Source: Strigamia acuminata
Lineage: Eukaryota; Arthropoda; Chilopoda; Geophilomorpha; Linotaeniidae
Assembly: GCA_949358305.1 (NCBI GenBank)
Contig: OX442319.1
Span: forward strand, 12,710,001 to 12,774,000
DNA: 64,000 bases
Direction: 5' to 3'
Shown here: positions 20,471-30,900 of the stretch, in pieces
Numbering within the stretch: position 1 is the first letter of the stretch
Layout: every line of letters begins with the position of its first letter
Notes under the pieces: model-generated
The model's database searches: none
Told to the model about the DNA's origin: nothing
The model's input: only the letters and a program-made list of their open reading frames with translations
Program-made: the position numbers and the translations under genes

Positions 20471-21007
20471 ATTATAACTTATTACTTTTTTCTAAATCTT
20501 ACTTGCAAGATTTCAAGCTACTGTATTACTACACTTGTATCCTCACAAACACAATTTGCATGCGTCATTAAGTATCCATTTTGTTTAATTTGACACCAGT
20601 TTGACACTATTTCATTTTCAGAATCCCAAAACATCTTTGGTCTCATTTTTTTTTTTTTGTTCAAAGTCCAATCTTGTTTTTGGGGGCCCCAAAGTTGAAT
20701 CTTGTTTTTAGGACCCCAAAAGTAAAACACTGTTTTTAGGGCTCCCATAGTTCAATATTGCTTAGGGGCCTCCAAAGTCCAATCCTTTTTTGGGGGGCCC
20801 CAAAGTTGAATCCGATTTTGGGAGCCCTCAAACTCAATATTGTTTTTGGGACACTAAAAATGTTTCAGCATTCTTTTTTTTTGCTGGGCGGGGGCCTGAT
20901 CACTGATTGTCATGGGCCTTGAAAAGGTTTTTAAAGTATGATCGTCTACACTATACTTCTTGATTTAAATGAACAGAAAACTTTATTTGTTTGTCCACTA
21001 AACGCAT
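20470..21007. other. Duplicated spacer and family promoter cut by DIRS element A
   Basis: Repeats the 17510-17950 spacer, including GGGGCCCC words (20650-20850) and CATGGGCCTTGAAAA. It runs into TTTGTCCACTAAACGCATT and stops there. The rest of this promoter (GCGCCACTAAT...) resumes at 25873 after the DIRS element, so this is the left half of the copy-3 promoter. Confidence 0.65.
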
Positions 21008-21240
21008 TCTCTCTCAGTAATCTTCGGCTTAACAGGAGATGGCGCTACTAGTCGGGTTACGTCACACTTCCGGTTCTACTAACGGGTTGCGCGGTCAGGT
21101 TCGAATGCTCTACAAGAAAAAATTTGTTAAATTTATCGTTTTTATCCCCTTTTCCAAGGATTGTTTTTATTCGAACCACTTTATAACATTTTATCTTTTT
21201 TGTAGTTATAAAGTTGTGCATGTATTCACATTTTAAAGTC

Positions 21241-24200
21241 ATGAATTACCCAACTATCAATGATACTGAAGAAGACCACGCGGAAGGCCAGTCGGGCCTA
21301 ACGGACCAGACGGACCACACGGTCGTAGTGACCGAGAAATCACCGCCACCTTCACCAGGAAGGATGAATAAACGAATAGATGTGCTGACCAACAGCATAG
21401 CGGATTTGCATACCTTGATACGTTCCTTGGTCCCTGCCCAAACCGCCCAAACTGGCCAAACTGCGAGAACGGCCGTCGTTCAAACGCAAATCATCAATAC
21501 TCCCGCGGGCGGACCAGGTGTTGTACCAGTCTCGCTTACCGCTATCGGGTCGGCAACGTTGCCAAACCCTGGGACCGTTAACTCCCTTGTTAATGGAGTC
21601 GGAACAAGTGTTCCGGCCCCTGTCGGCCAACCGGTCACAGCAAATCCCACGAGTGGATTTGCCGATGTTTCCATTCTCTTGGGCGACGAAACGACGTTCG
21701 GTGAAGCTTGGCCAACGGAATTGGAGGCCCTGGTCAGTAAGTCACTGTTCCATACTACTACGGAGTATAGGGACAAACTTGTCGAGAAGTTGGTAATTCC
21801 GGAGAATGCCAAGTATCTGGAGCCGCCGAAGATGGACGGAACCTTCTTCTCTGACCTTCAACCGTGGGTAAAGTCCAGGGATACAACCACGCTGAAATTG
21901 CAACGTTCCATCTTGAAAACGTACATTCCCTTGGCCTCGGCCTTGAAGGACATCGTGTCCGGGAAAATGGACCCCAACACTTTGAAAGCACAAATTGCCG
22001 AAGCAATGACGCTTCTAGGGGCAATGAATACTGCGGCTACGCTACGGAGACGCACGGACTTCGCCGATTCGCTAGCCCCGAAATACAAACAATTCGCGAA
22101 AGGGAAAGTCGTTTTCCCTTTCGACCTCTTTGGCCCCGATTTACCCAAACAGCTAAAGGAGTACGACGAAATGAAAAGAATGACGAATAAAGCTACAGTT
22201 GACAAAACCGAATCCAGAAAGGACAAGGAAAGAAACTTTCGTCGGTACACGCCTTACAACCGGTACGACTCCAATAAGCGCTCGGATAATTCCAGGAATT
22301 TTGATTTCAAAAAATCTAATTGTACGAACGCTGTGTGTTCCAAATATGTAACTCCGTTATCTAATACCGATTTCTGTTGCAGATCGGGGGAAGAGCCAGC
22401 GCGGACGGCAACAGAAGAAATAACGTTTCCTGATATTCCTGTCAATATTGTAAGAAATAAAAAATTAATTTCGGAAAAAATGCATCTATCATTTGAACCA
22501 GGTATTTTAAAGAATTACCTGCCGGCCTGGCGTAAAATTACCAAAAATCCATTTATTTTATCTTCCCTGTCGGGAATTGAATTTGACTTGATCTGTGATC
22601 AACCCACGCAAGCGAAAAGAACAGAATATAAAATGTCAGCCTCTGAAACCCTTGCTATTTCTCAAGCGGTTGATAAACTCTGCCATCAAGGCATAATTAA
22701 ACCTGTACAACATGTCGAGGGCGAATATTTGAGCCCCATTTTCGCTGTGCCAAAGCCTGACGGGACTGTAAGAATTATTCTTAATTTAAAGAAATTTAAT
22801 GAGAGCTTAGAGTATCTCCATTTTAAGATGGCCTCTCTGAAAGACGCCATTAATCTCCTAAAGCAGGGCCAATACATGTTCAAAATTGATCTTACTAACG
22901 CATTCTACCTTTTACCTATACGGGCCGATTACAAAAAGTTTGTTCGATTTTTATGGCAAGGCCAACTCTTCGAGTACCAGGTAATGCCAATGGGCCTGGC
23001 TAGCGCTCCTCGGACCTTTACTAAGGTCATGTGTCCGGTCTTCGCCGAACTACGGACTTGGGGTATCTGTGGGATCCCTTATCTAGATGACGGCATATTC
23101 TTATGCGACAGTTTTAACGAGGCAGAAGTCGCTTGTAGCGACGTTATCGATTTCTTTCAGGGTTTAGGACTTTGTATAAACTGGGAAAAGTCTGAGTTTG
23201 CCCCCAAAACCAGAATGGAATTTCTGGGTTTAACCTTGGACTCTAGAAAAATGGAAGTTTCTCTTCCAGATAGGAAAATTAAAAAGATCGCTAAATTAGC
23301 TTCACAGCTCCTTGCACTGGAATATTTTACTATCCAAGAATTGGCCGTTTTTATTGGAAATCTGGTCTCCGCCGAACCGGCACTTTTCCATGGCTTCTGG
23401 AATATAAAGCCATTAGAATCTTTTAAAACCGGCCAACTATTTTTACACAATCATAACTATAGCACCTTGGTGCAAAATTACCCTGATGTTACAGCTGAAT
23501 TGTCTAGGTGGACTAACCCCATTTACTTTTTGCCTAAAAAATTGATCCGCAGCGACCCAGACTCCGAAGTCTTTACCGACGCTTCTAATAAAGGTTGGGG
23601 AGCTAGTTGGGGGTCCCAAGAAGCAAATGGTCAATGGACTCTTGATGAGAGCTCGCTGCATATCAATGTAAAAGAACTTTTAGCATTATGGTTTGCTTGG
23701 AAGGTTTTCGCACCTTTCAACGGTAAAAAACACATTTTATTTCACTCAGATAGCTCCACGGTCGTAAGTGTTTTTCGCAACCAAGGCAGCAAGGTCCAAC
23801 TACTACACCATTATGGTCGTTTAGTTTGGGAAGATGCCCAAAGACTGGACATTGACTTCTCCGTGGTACATATTCCGGGCAAAGACAATACCGTGGCCGA
23901 TTATTTGTCGCGTAATTTCATTACTACCGACGGCGAATGGAGCTTATCAACTCTTATGTTTAAATTACTTACTAATCATTTTGGCCTACCCGAAATAGAC
24001 CTTTTCGCGACGAGACTAAATAACAAATTACCAAAATTTATGTCTTGGGGCCCCGACCCCTCCGCCTTCAAAATAGATGCATTTTCTCACTGTTGGAAAA
24101 AATTTTATACTTATGCTTTTCCCCCTTTCTGCCTCATCTCCAGAATTTTACAGAAAGTTCGCCGCGATCAATCGACGCTCCTGCTCATTGTTCCAAAATG

Positions 24201-24528
24201 GACGACCCAAGCGTGGTTCGCCCCCTTGCTGGAATGCTTGATAGCCGTCCCGGTATCATTCCCAGCCAAGAACCATCTGTCGTTGGAACACCAGCCGAAT
24301 GCAGAGTTCCCCTTGCAAGCCCTGCAGCTCCTTGGCTGCAAAATCTCTGGAGAGATCGCCAAACAGAAGGCTTTTCGCGAGACGCTGCCGAGTTGTTCGC
24401 GGCCGGGTGGCGACCGGCCACTATCTCAACGTATTCGGCAGGAGTTAAGAGGTGGACAGAATTTTGTGGTGAAGGGACACCTCATCCCGATCCGCTCCCT
24501 CTCAACCTCGAACCGCCCCTTGGATTAG
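21241..24528 (+). CDS. DIRS-A Gag-like, reverse transcriptase, RNase H and dam-like domain polyprotein
   Basis: Start chosen at 21241 (MNYPTINDTEEDH), 1095 codons; an ATG at 21214 is also in frame. Residues about 135-330 are a Gag-like helical region ending in basic text. RT motifs follow from about 480: IKPVxHVEGEYLSPIFAVPKPDG, IDLTNAFYLLP, MPMGLASAPRTF and the catalytic YLDDGIF (about 613). RNase H has TDASNKGWG (about 779), HINVKELLALW, HSDSSTVVS and ADYLSR. The tail (DLFATRLNNK, YAFPPFCLI) is the region described in DIRS elements as a dam-methyltransferase-like domain. Gag-like and RT parts share one frame with no stop. All catalytic residues I can check are present. Confidence 0.9.
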   Translation: MNYPTINDTEEDHAEGQSGLTDQTDHTVVVTEKSPPPSPGRMNKRIDVLTNSIADLHTLIRSLVPAQTAQTGQTARTAVVQTQIINTPAGGPGVVPVSLTAIGSATLPNPGTVNSLVNGVGTSVPAPVGQPVTANPTSGFADVSILLGDETTFGEAWPTELEALVSKSLFHTTTEYRDKLVEKLVIPENAKYLEPPKMDGTFFSDLQPWVKSRDTTTLKLQRSILKTYIPLASALKDIVSGKMDPNTLKAQIAEAMTLLGAMNTAATLRRRTDFADSLAPKYKQFAKGKVVFPFDLFGPDLPKQLKEYDEMKRMTNKATVDKTESRKDKERNFRRYTPYNRYDSNKRSDNSRNFDFKKSNCTNAVCSKYVTPLSNTDFCCRSGEEPARTATEEITFPDIPVNIVRNKKLISEKMHLSFEPGILKNYLPAWRKITKNPFILSSLSGIEFDLICDQPTQAKRTEYKMSASETLAISQAVDKLCHQGIIKPVQHVEGEYLSPIFAVPKPDGTVRIILNLKKFNESLEYLHFKMASLKDAINLLKQGQYMFKIDLTNAFYLLPIRADYKKFVRFLWQGQLFEYQVMPMGLASAPRTFTKVMCPVFAELRTWGICGIPYLDDGIFLCDSFNEAEVACSDVIDFFQGLGLCINWEKSEFAPKTRMEFLGLTLDSRKMEVSLPDRKIKKIAKLASQLLALEYFTIQELAVFIGNLVSAEPALFHGFWNIKPLESFKTGQLFLHNHNYSTLVQNYPDVTAELSRWTNPIYFLPKKLIRSDPDSEVFTDASNKGWGASWGSQEANGQWTLDESSLHINVKELLALWFAWKVFAPFNGKKHILFHSDSSTVVSVFRNQGSKVQLLHHYGRLVWEDAQRLDIDFSVVHIPGKDNTVADYLSRNFITTDGEWSLSTLMFKLLTNHFGLPEIDLFATRLNNKLPKFMSWGPDPSAFKIDAFSHCWKKFYTYAFPPFCLISRILQKVRRDQSTLLLIVPKWTTQAWFAPLLECLIAVPVSFPAKNHLSLEHQPNAEFPLQALQLLGCKISGEIAKQKAFRETLPSCSRPGGDRPLSQRIRQELRGGQNFVVKGHLIPIRSLSTSNRPLD

Positions 24529-25346
24529 CGGTCGCAAAGACCGCTAACTTTATCGCTGATAGGTTCCAAAAAGGCCTAGCCGCTTCTACGATCACGGGGA
24601 ATTTGGCTGCAGTCACCGCAGCGGGCCTCATCTCTCCCTTGGTCAGGGATGACGAAAGAATTGTTCGCATGTTAAAAGGAGTTTCAAATTTGCGACCCAA
24701 TCTGCCACGATACGCGGCAACTTGGGACGTGGGTTTAGCTCTTAACGAACTACGCAAGCTTTGGCCACACGACAACTTAGATTGGAGATGTCTGCAAGAA
24801 AAGACACTAATTTTGCTTGCTTTAACCACGGCAGCTAGAGTAAGCTCGCTGCAACAATTAAAAACCTCGGAAATGACTATGTCAACTGACGCCGTAATTT
24901 TCAATTCTAAAACTATGCACAAGGACTCTCGTGCCGGCCACCATACGGTTTACCGGGTTGCCCCATTTTTACAAGAACGGGCTATTTGCCCTTTTAAGGC
25001 GTTGTACGATTTTCTGCAGAAAACAATTGATTTACGCAAGGGAAATTACCTTTTCCTAAAGCTCCAACCTCCTCATGCTGCGCCTACCAAGGACACCTTA
25101 AGGCGCTGGATAAAAAATTTTTTAAAGAAAATTGGTGTTGGACAAGAATTCGGAGCGCACTCGACGCGCTCCGCAGCCACCAGTGCTGCCGTTAATACGA
25201 TTCACGTGCAAGAAATTTTATCTGTTGCGGGCTGGACGTCCGAACAGACATTTGCCAGGTTTTACAACAAAACCATTGTAGATCAAAATGCTTTTCAAAA
25301 CTCGGTCTTAAATAGACCAGTGCCAAACAATTTGTCTAAAAAATAA
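24198..25346 (+). CDS. DIRS-A tyrosine recombinase
   Basis: 382 codons, overlapping the end of the RT frame. I chose ATG 24198 because the same AAAATGGAC context and start occur in DIRS-B (30877); the frame is open back to 24045. An N-terminal helical DNA-binding part (GWRPATISTYSAGVKRW) precedes the catalytic domain with the R-H-R-(W)-Y set: TTAARVSSLQQL, GAHSTRSAATSAA, VAGWTSEQTFARFYNK. It would integrate a circular DNA copy by recombination instead of a DDE integrase. Translation from inside an upstream ORF implies reinitiation, leaky scanning or a separate transcript. Confidence 0.9.
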   Translation: MDDPSVVRPLAGMLDSRPGIIPSQEPSVVGTPAECRVPLASPAAPWLQNLWRDRQTEGFSRDAAELFAAGWRPATISTYSAGVKRWTEFCGEGTPHPDPLPLNLEPPLGLAVAKTANFIADRFQKGLAASTITGNLAAVTAAGLISPLVRDDERIVRMLKGVSNLRPNLPRYAATWDVGLALNELRKLWPHDNLDWRCLQEKTLILLALTTAARVSSLQQLKTSEMTMSTDAVIFNSKTMHKDSRAGHHTVYRVAPFLQERAICPFKALYDFLQKTIDLRKGNYLFLKLQPPHAAPTKDTLRRWIKNFLKKIGVGQEFGAHSTRSAATSAAVNTIHVQEILSVAGWTSEQTFARFYNKTIVDQNAFQNSVLNRPVPNNLSKK

Positions 25347-25458
25347 ATAAATTGTCTAGTAACTAAAAATTACCATTTCAAAATAAAAAACTGTAAAATA
25401 TATATTTTCGTTTCAAATATTTTACCTAACTATCCTGAGAAAAGACTATCTCTCAATT

Positions 25459-25585
25459 CTCCTGTTAAGCCGAAGATTACTGAGAGAGAATGTAATCTCG
25501 GCAGAACGAGTGAAGCGAAGCGAAGCGGAGCGAGCGAGTGAATGCCGAGAGCATTCTCTCGATGTAATCGTAGGTTTCACAGGAC
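25459..25585. repeat. DIRS-A internal complementary region
   Basis: Contains CCTGTTAAGCCGAAGATTAC (complement of the left end) directly joined to a segment with GAAGCG repeats that is the complement of the extreme right end up to the TCACAGG block. It marks the left-right junction used as template in DIRS replication. Confidence 0.85.
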
Positions 25586-25873
25586 CCACCAACCTCCCTG
25601 AACACCACACCTCCGAAATTCACAAATAAATTATAATTTAGAAAGAGTTATATCATAAACTCGCCTACCGTCATCGCGTTGCTCCTGATGATGACTCCAT
25701 TTTGTTTTTTCCTTCACTTCCTCTTTTCTACAGGATATACTTTTAAGACTGACGTAACCCGACTAGTAGCGCCATCTCCTGTGAAACCTACGATTACATC
25801 GAGAGAATGCTCTCGGCATTCACTCGCTCGCTCCGCTTCGCTTCGCTTCACTCGTTCTGCCGAGATTACATTT

Positions 25874-27658
25874 AGCGCCACTAATAAAAAGAGGGCGCCA
25901 CGATCGGGATAAAACGACCTGTACACGTGGCCAATGGGTGCGCACAATAAACACGTAATGAATATGGAAAACGACGGATTCCAGTTATCATTCAATGGAA
26001 AAACTTCAGAAATCCATAAATTTACTGTTGCACAGTTAAAAGAATGGTTGAAGTCCCATGGGCAAAAGGTTTCAGGAAAAAAAGATGATCTGATAAATAG
26101 GTAAATACTTTTGTTCTCAATATTCAAATCGACCACGTTTTTCTAAACATTCTGCCACGATTTGTGACATTTTCGCCGCTTTTTAAAACACAACTAATAA
26201 TTTAATTTCTTTTTATAGAATCAAGAATTTTCAAGAAAATTCAGCAACGCCTGTTCAGGTTACAAATGAAACCTTCTCGTCATTTCTTCCCAAGATGGAG
26301 TTCATATTGGCCGCCCCGTCGCTCGAACGTGCAGCTTTGATCAAAATTGCTACGAACGTATGGAAAAGTTGGACAAATATCTCCGAGGTGATCTTCTTTC
26401 AGGAAGAAGAAGAAGCTCTTTACATGCACTTACGAGACCACTTCTGGCGGTTTATTAACAGAGGAATTGAAATAAGACTGGAGAAATTGGTTTTACCTTC
26501 AATTATGAAACCAGCGTTGTTCGAGATTTCCAAAAACGTGGGAGATGAATTACTAGAGTTTCTCACGTCAAAGAGGTTTACCGATCTTCTTGAACGCGAA
26601 CCAGGCTATAATTTAGTCCACTGTGACAGGCTCGTTAATTGCGTTAAGCACTTCGAGTGGACGCAGCACGGCAAAATCGACGAGACGAAATCGGCGAGAG
26701 CGCTGTCGTGCGCCGACAAACTACTCAGTCGAGCGGAAAGATTGCGGATAGCTTGCGCGTTTGGCATCAGAGATCGAGTGGAACATTTTTGGCGAGAATC
26801 TCCCGCTGATTTCACACTCTTAATGCTGGTGACACACGGCGCGTTTTGCGACGCGAATCGCGTCGCGAAAGTACTTGGTGCATGTACTTTTTGGTCGGCG
26901 ATTTTGATCGCAACCAATCAGATGCGACCTGACGCCATTTTGCGACGCGATTCGCGCCGCAAAACGCGCCGTGTGTCACCAGCATTAGTCCTTCTTTTGG
27001 CGACGTCATGACGTCTGGATTGGATGGTCGAGAGATAGTAAGCAAAGAGAGGAAATTTGACATGTTGCGTTGCTCATTGAAAAGCGGTAACACGAGTGCG
27101 GTGAAGTATTTGTGGTCGATTTTTCCGGACGAAGAAAGATTCGAATGTGTGGATTTCAGTTGGAAACACGCAATTTCGTTCGCTTGGGATCGCGTGCCCA
27201 ATGACGTAAATATAAGACGAACCGTTTACTTTTTGTTAAGCAAGACGAACGAGCGGAAGTTGGATACTATTTTTCCCAAGTTCGGCTCAAAGCTTTTTAA
27301 GTACTTTGCTAGGGATTGGGTGTACGTAGATTTGTTTTTAGTTGGGTTAAAGCGTGTTCTTCCGAGGCAACATGAAGTGGGATTTTTATTCTCTTGCCTG
27401 GCGAAACAGATAGAGAAAAATCCAAACGACGGCAAAAGGTTTCGGGTGTGTTTCGAGCAATTGTGGACGAGGATTTCGCCGAACTCGAGGAATTATTTCC
27501 TGCAACGTGAGGAATATGATCACATCAATTGTACTAAGTCATTGTACGAGGCTAAAGATTTCGCTAGTCTTGATTTGATGCTAAACGATTTTAGCGATGA
27601 GGATCGGACGAAATTTATGACTCGATGCGTCCCCAATTACAAAAATACCCGTACGTAA
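25874..27658 (+). pseudogene. Tandem family copy 3: SAP exon intact, body interrupted by a MITE
   Basis: Promoter remnant from 25873 (GCGCCACTAATAAAAAGAGGGCGCC, in part), SAP exon 25958-26100 (same 143-nt length and phase as copy 2), exon 2 from 26219. The body reads normally to about 26820, where a palindromic element of about 163 bp is inserted. The continuation (MTSGLDGREIVSK at 27008) is then in another frame and is open to the usual tail at 27658. The upstream frame stops at 27011 and would give a SAP protein lacking the C-terminal half. The N-terminal part of the body also differs (EEEEALYMHLRDHFW). DIRS-A lies in its promoter and DIRS-B in its 3' flank. Confidence 0.8.
26823..26985. 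mobile_element. Palindromic MITE inside family copy 3
   Basis: Starts ATGCTGGTGACACACGGCGC and ends in its reverse complement. The arms are about 47 bp, very CpG-rich (GCGACGCGAATCGCG) and nearly perfect. TA (or TTA) is duplicated at the borders relative to copies 1, 2 and 4, whose uninterrupted sequence (CTCTTTAGACC) shows the insertion point. No coding capacity. The superfamily is undecided between Tc1/mariner (TA) and PIF/Harbinger (TTA). Confidence 0.85.
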
Positions 27659-27922
27659 TTTTGTTTGGGTATAAAGTGTATATGTATAATGTACTACATA
27701 CATTTTATTCACTCTTAGTAATCTCCGGCTAAACAGGAGATGGCGCTACTAGTCGGGTTACGTCACTTCCGGTTCTACTAACGGGTTGCGCGGTCAGGTT
27801 CGAATTGCTCTACAAGAAAAATTTGCTTTTATATCGTTTTTTCCCCTTTTTAATTAAAGGATCTCATATTTTCGAACACCTTTCTAATAATTGTTTCTTT
27901 ATTAGTTTTATAACATTCTATT

Positions 27923-30900
27923 ATGAATTCCCAAGTTATGATTACCGATTCTGGATTCCCTACTTTGAACGACCACGTGGTCCAAAATCTCCAAAATGAG
28001 GAGGTCCACGAACCTAACCACGAAGAAGAGATCGTAGAAGAGCCACCTTCGCCGAGAAGGATGCAAAATAGGATCGAATGTCTAGCCGACACTGTGTACG
28101 AGCTAAAAGACATAATGCAAAATTTGCTAACTGCGAAAACGGTCGTCGTTTCGCCGCAGAACACCGCGATGGCTGGGCCAGGTGCTGTACCTACCCCAAA
28201 AGCCACTGACGGGACAACTTCGTTGTTGAACCCCGCAATCGCAGTTCCCCTTGTCGTCACAAGCAAGCCAGTTGACGGTTCAACGGCTCCGACTCCAGCA
28301 ACCAAAGTTGGTTTTTCGGATGTTTCGAAACTTTTGGGCGCCGAGACCAAGTTTGGCGACGCCTGGCCCGCCGAATTAGAGGCTTTGGTAAGCAAATCGC
28401 TTTTTGAGACCTCGACGGAATTTAGGGATCAATTAGTTGAAAAGCTAATAATCCCTGAAAACGCAAAATACTTGGACCCGCCTAAAGTGGACGGCACTCT
28501 GTTTGGAGAAGTGCAGCCTTGGATAAGGTCGAGAGACACGACGTCTCTAAAACATCAAAAGCTCGTTTTGAAAGCTTACATTCCGCTTGCTTCGGCAATG
28601 AAGGACGTAGTGGCGGGAAATTTGGACCCCAATTCACTGGTCATCCACCTGGCCGAGGCCATGACGCTGCTGGGCGCAATGAATACGGCGCTAACGTTAC
28701 GCCGACGTCTGGACTTCGCGGACTCGCTCGCACCTAGATACAAGCAGTTTGCAAAAGGGAAGGTTGTTTTCCCATCCGACCTGTTTGGCCCGGATTTGTC
28801 GAAGCAGATCAAAGAATTCGACGAATTAAAGAAGGTTACTTCCAAGGCCACTTTTGATAAAGCCGAAAATCGCAAGTCCGACAGGGACAAGAATTACCGC
28901 CGCTTCCACCCGTACAATAGGTACGATAATAAATACGATTACAAGCGCTCAGACAACTCAAGAAGTTTCGATTTTAAGCGCCAAAATAGTATGAACATTG
29001 TTTGTTCTAATCCTGTAACCGAGTTTACTAATTCCGATTCTCTTTGCAGATCGGGGGAAGAACCAGCGCGGGAAATCCTACAAGAAGTAGCGACAGAATC
29101 ACCTGTAATTGAAAATGAAAATGTAAGAAATAAAGAGTTGTTCTTTAATTTACACATATCGCATCTGTCCTTTAAGCCAGGGAATTTACAATATTACTTG
29201 CCTGTTTGGCGTAAGATCACATCCAATCCTTTTGTATTATCTGCCCTGTCGGGCATAAAATTCGATCTAAATTTCGACAAGCTCGTTCACGTTAAAAGAA
29301 CGGAATATAGAATGAAACTGAGCGAAACTTCTGCAATTTCCCAAGCTGTGGACAAGCTTTGCCTGCAAGGCATAATTAAACAGGTCGCCCACGTTGAAGG
29401 CGAATACTTAAGTCCAATTTTCGCCGTCCCCAAGCCGGACGGATCTGTACGGATAATTTTAAATCTAAAAAAGTTCAACGAGAGCTTAGAATATCTCCAT
29501 TTTAAAATGGCCTCGCTTAAAGATGCGATAAACCTTATGAAAAAGGGTCAATTTATGTTTAAAATCGACCTCACTAACGCCTTTTATTTGTTACCAATTA
29601 AAAACGAATTTAAGAAATATGTACGTTTTTTGTGGCAAGGCCAGTTATACGAATATCAGGTAATGCCAATGGGCTTGGCAAGTGCCCCACGGACCTTTAC
29701 TAAGGTTATGTGCCCTGTTTTTTCCGAGTTGAGGACTTGGGGGATTTGCGGAATCCCTTATTTGGACGACGGAATTTTTCTGTGTGATTCCTTTTGCGAG
29801 GCTAAAAACGCCTGTATCGACGTAATAAATTTTTTTCAAAAATTAGGCCTCTGCATTAACTGGGAAAAATCCGAATTTATTCCCAAAACTAGAATAGAAT
29901 TTTTAGGATTAACACTAGACTCTAGAAAAATGGAAGTGTCACTTCCAGAAAGGAAAATCGTAAAAATAACTAAGCTAGCTTCACGCCTTCTCCAATTGGA
30001 GAATTTCTCTATTCAGGATTTGGCCATTTTTATTGGCAATTTAGTTTCCGCCGAGCCAGCGCTTTCTGACGGTTTTTGGAACATAAAGCCCCTGGAATCT
30101 TTCAAAACAGGACAGTTGTTCCTTCATGACCACAACTATAATACTTTAGTTAAAAATTACCCCGACATCAAGGCCGAATTGTCTAGATGGACTAAATTAG
30201 AAAATTTCTCCCCCAAAGATCTAAACCGTCGCGATGTGGATACGGAGGTTTTCACCGACGCCTCCAATTTGGGTTGGGGAGCCAGTTGGAACTCCCGCTC
30301 TGCAAATGGCCAGTGGACAGCTGAGGAAAATGATTTTCACATTAATGTCAAGGAACTTTTGGCCCTCTGGTTCGCCTGGAAGGTTTTTGCCCCCTTTGAC
30401 GGCAAAAAACACGTTTTGTTTCATTCCGACAGCTCCACAGTAGTGAGCGTGTTCCGGAACCAGGGCAGTAAGGTCCAGCAACTCCACCATTTTGGTAGAC
30501 TAGTGTGGGAAGATTCCCAAAGATTAAATATTGACCTTTCAGTAATTCACATTCCCGGCAAGGAAAACGTTATGGCCGACTATCTGTCGCGTAATTTTTT
30601 AACTACGGATGGGGAATGGAGCTTATCTCCAAAAATGTTTAATAAATTAAAATCCCTATTCGGACTGCCCGAGATTGATCTGTTTGCTACGAGATTAAAC
30701 CATAAATTACCAAAATATTTTTCTTGGGGCCCTGACCCCTTCGCTTACAGGATAGATGCGTTCTCCCATTCTTGGAAAGAAACTTTTGCTTACGCCTTTC
30801 CTCCTTTTTGTTTAATTTCTAGGATTTTACAAAAAATCCGCCAGGATCAAGCCACGGTACTTCTAGTAGTACCAAAATGGACCTCACAAGCGTGGTTTGT

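Larger units (their letters stand above)
21007..25873 (+). mobile_element. Complete DIRS-like retrotransposon A
   Basis: About 4.87 kb. Left inverted terminal repeat at about 21007-21070 and right one at about 25750-25873 share GACGTAACCCGACTAGTAGC / its complement. An internal complementary region at 25459-25585 is complementary to both outer ends joined head to tail, the defining DIRS architecture used for circular-intermediate replication. It encodes Gag-like/RT/RNase H and a tyrosine recombinase in overlapping frames, all open. It has no integrase and no target duplication, as expected. It is inserted in the 5' flank of family copy 3. Confidence 0.93.

Noticed and set aside
26606-27201. 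Antisense frames across family copies (SAGDSRQKCST type) seen in several copies
   Set aside because: They recur only because the sense genes are paralogous; no start context or splice support.
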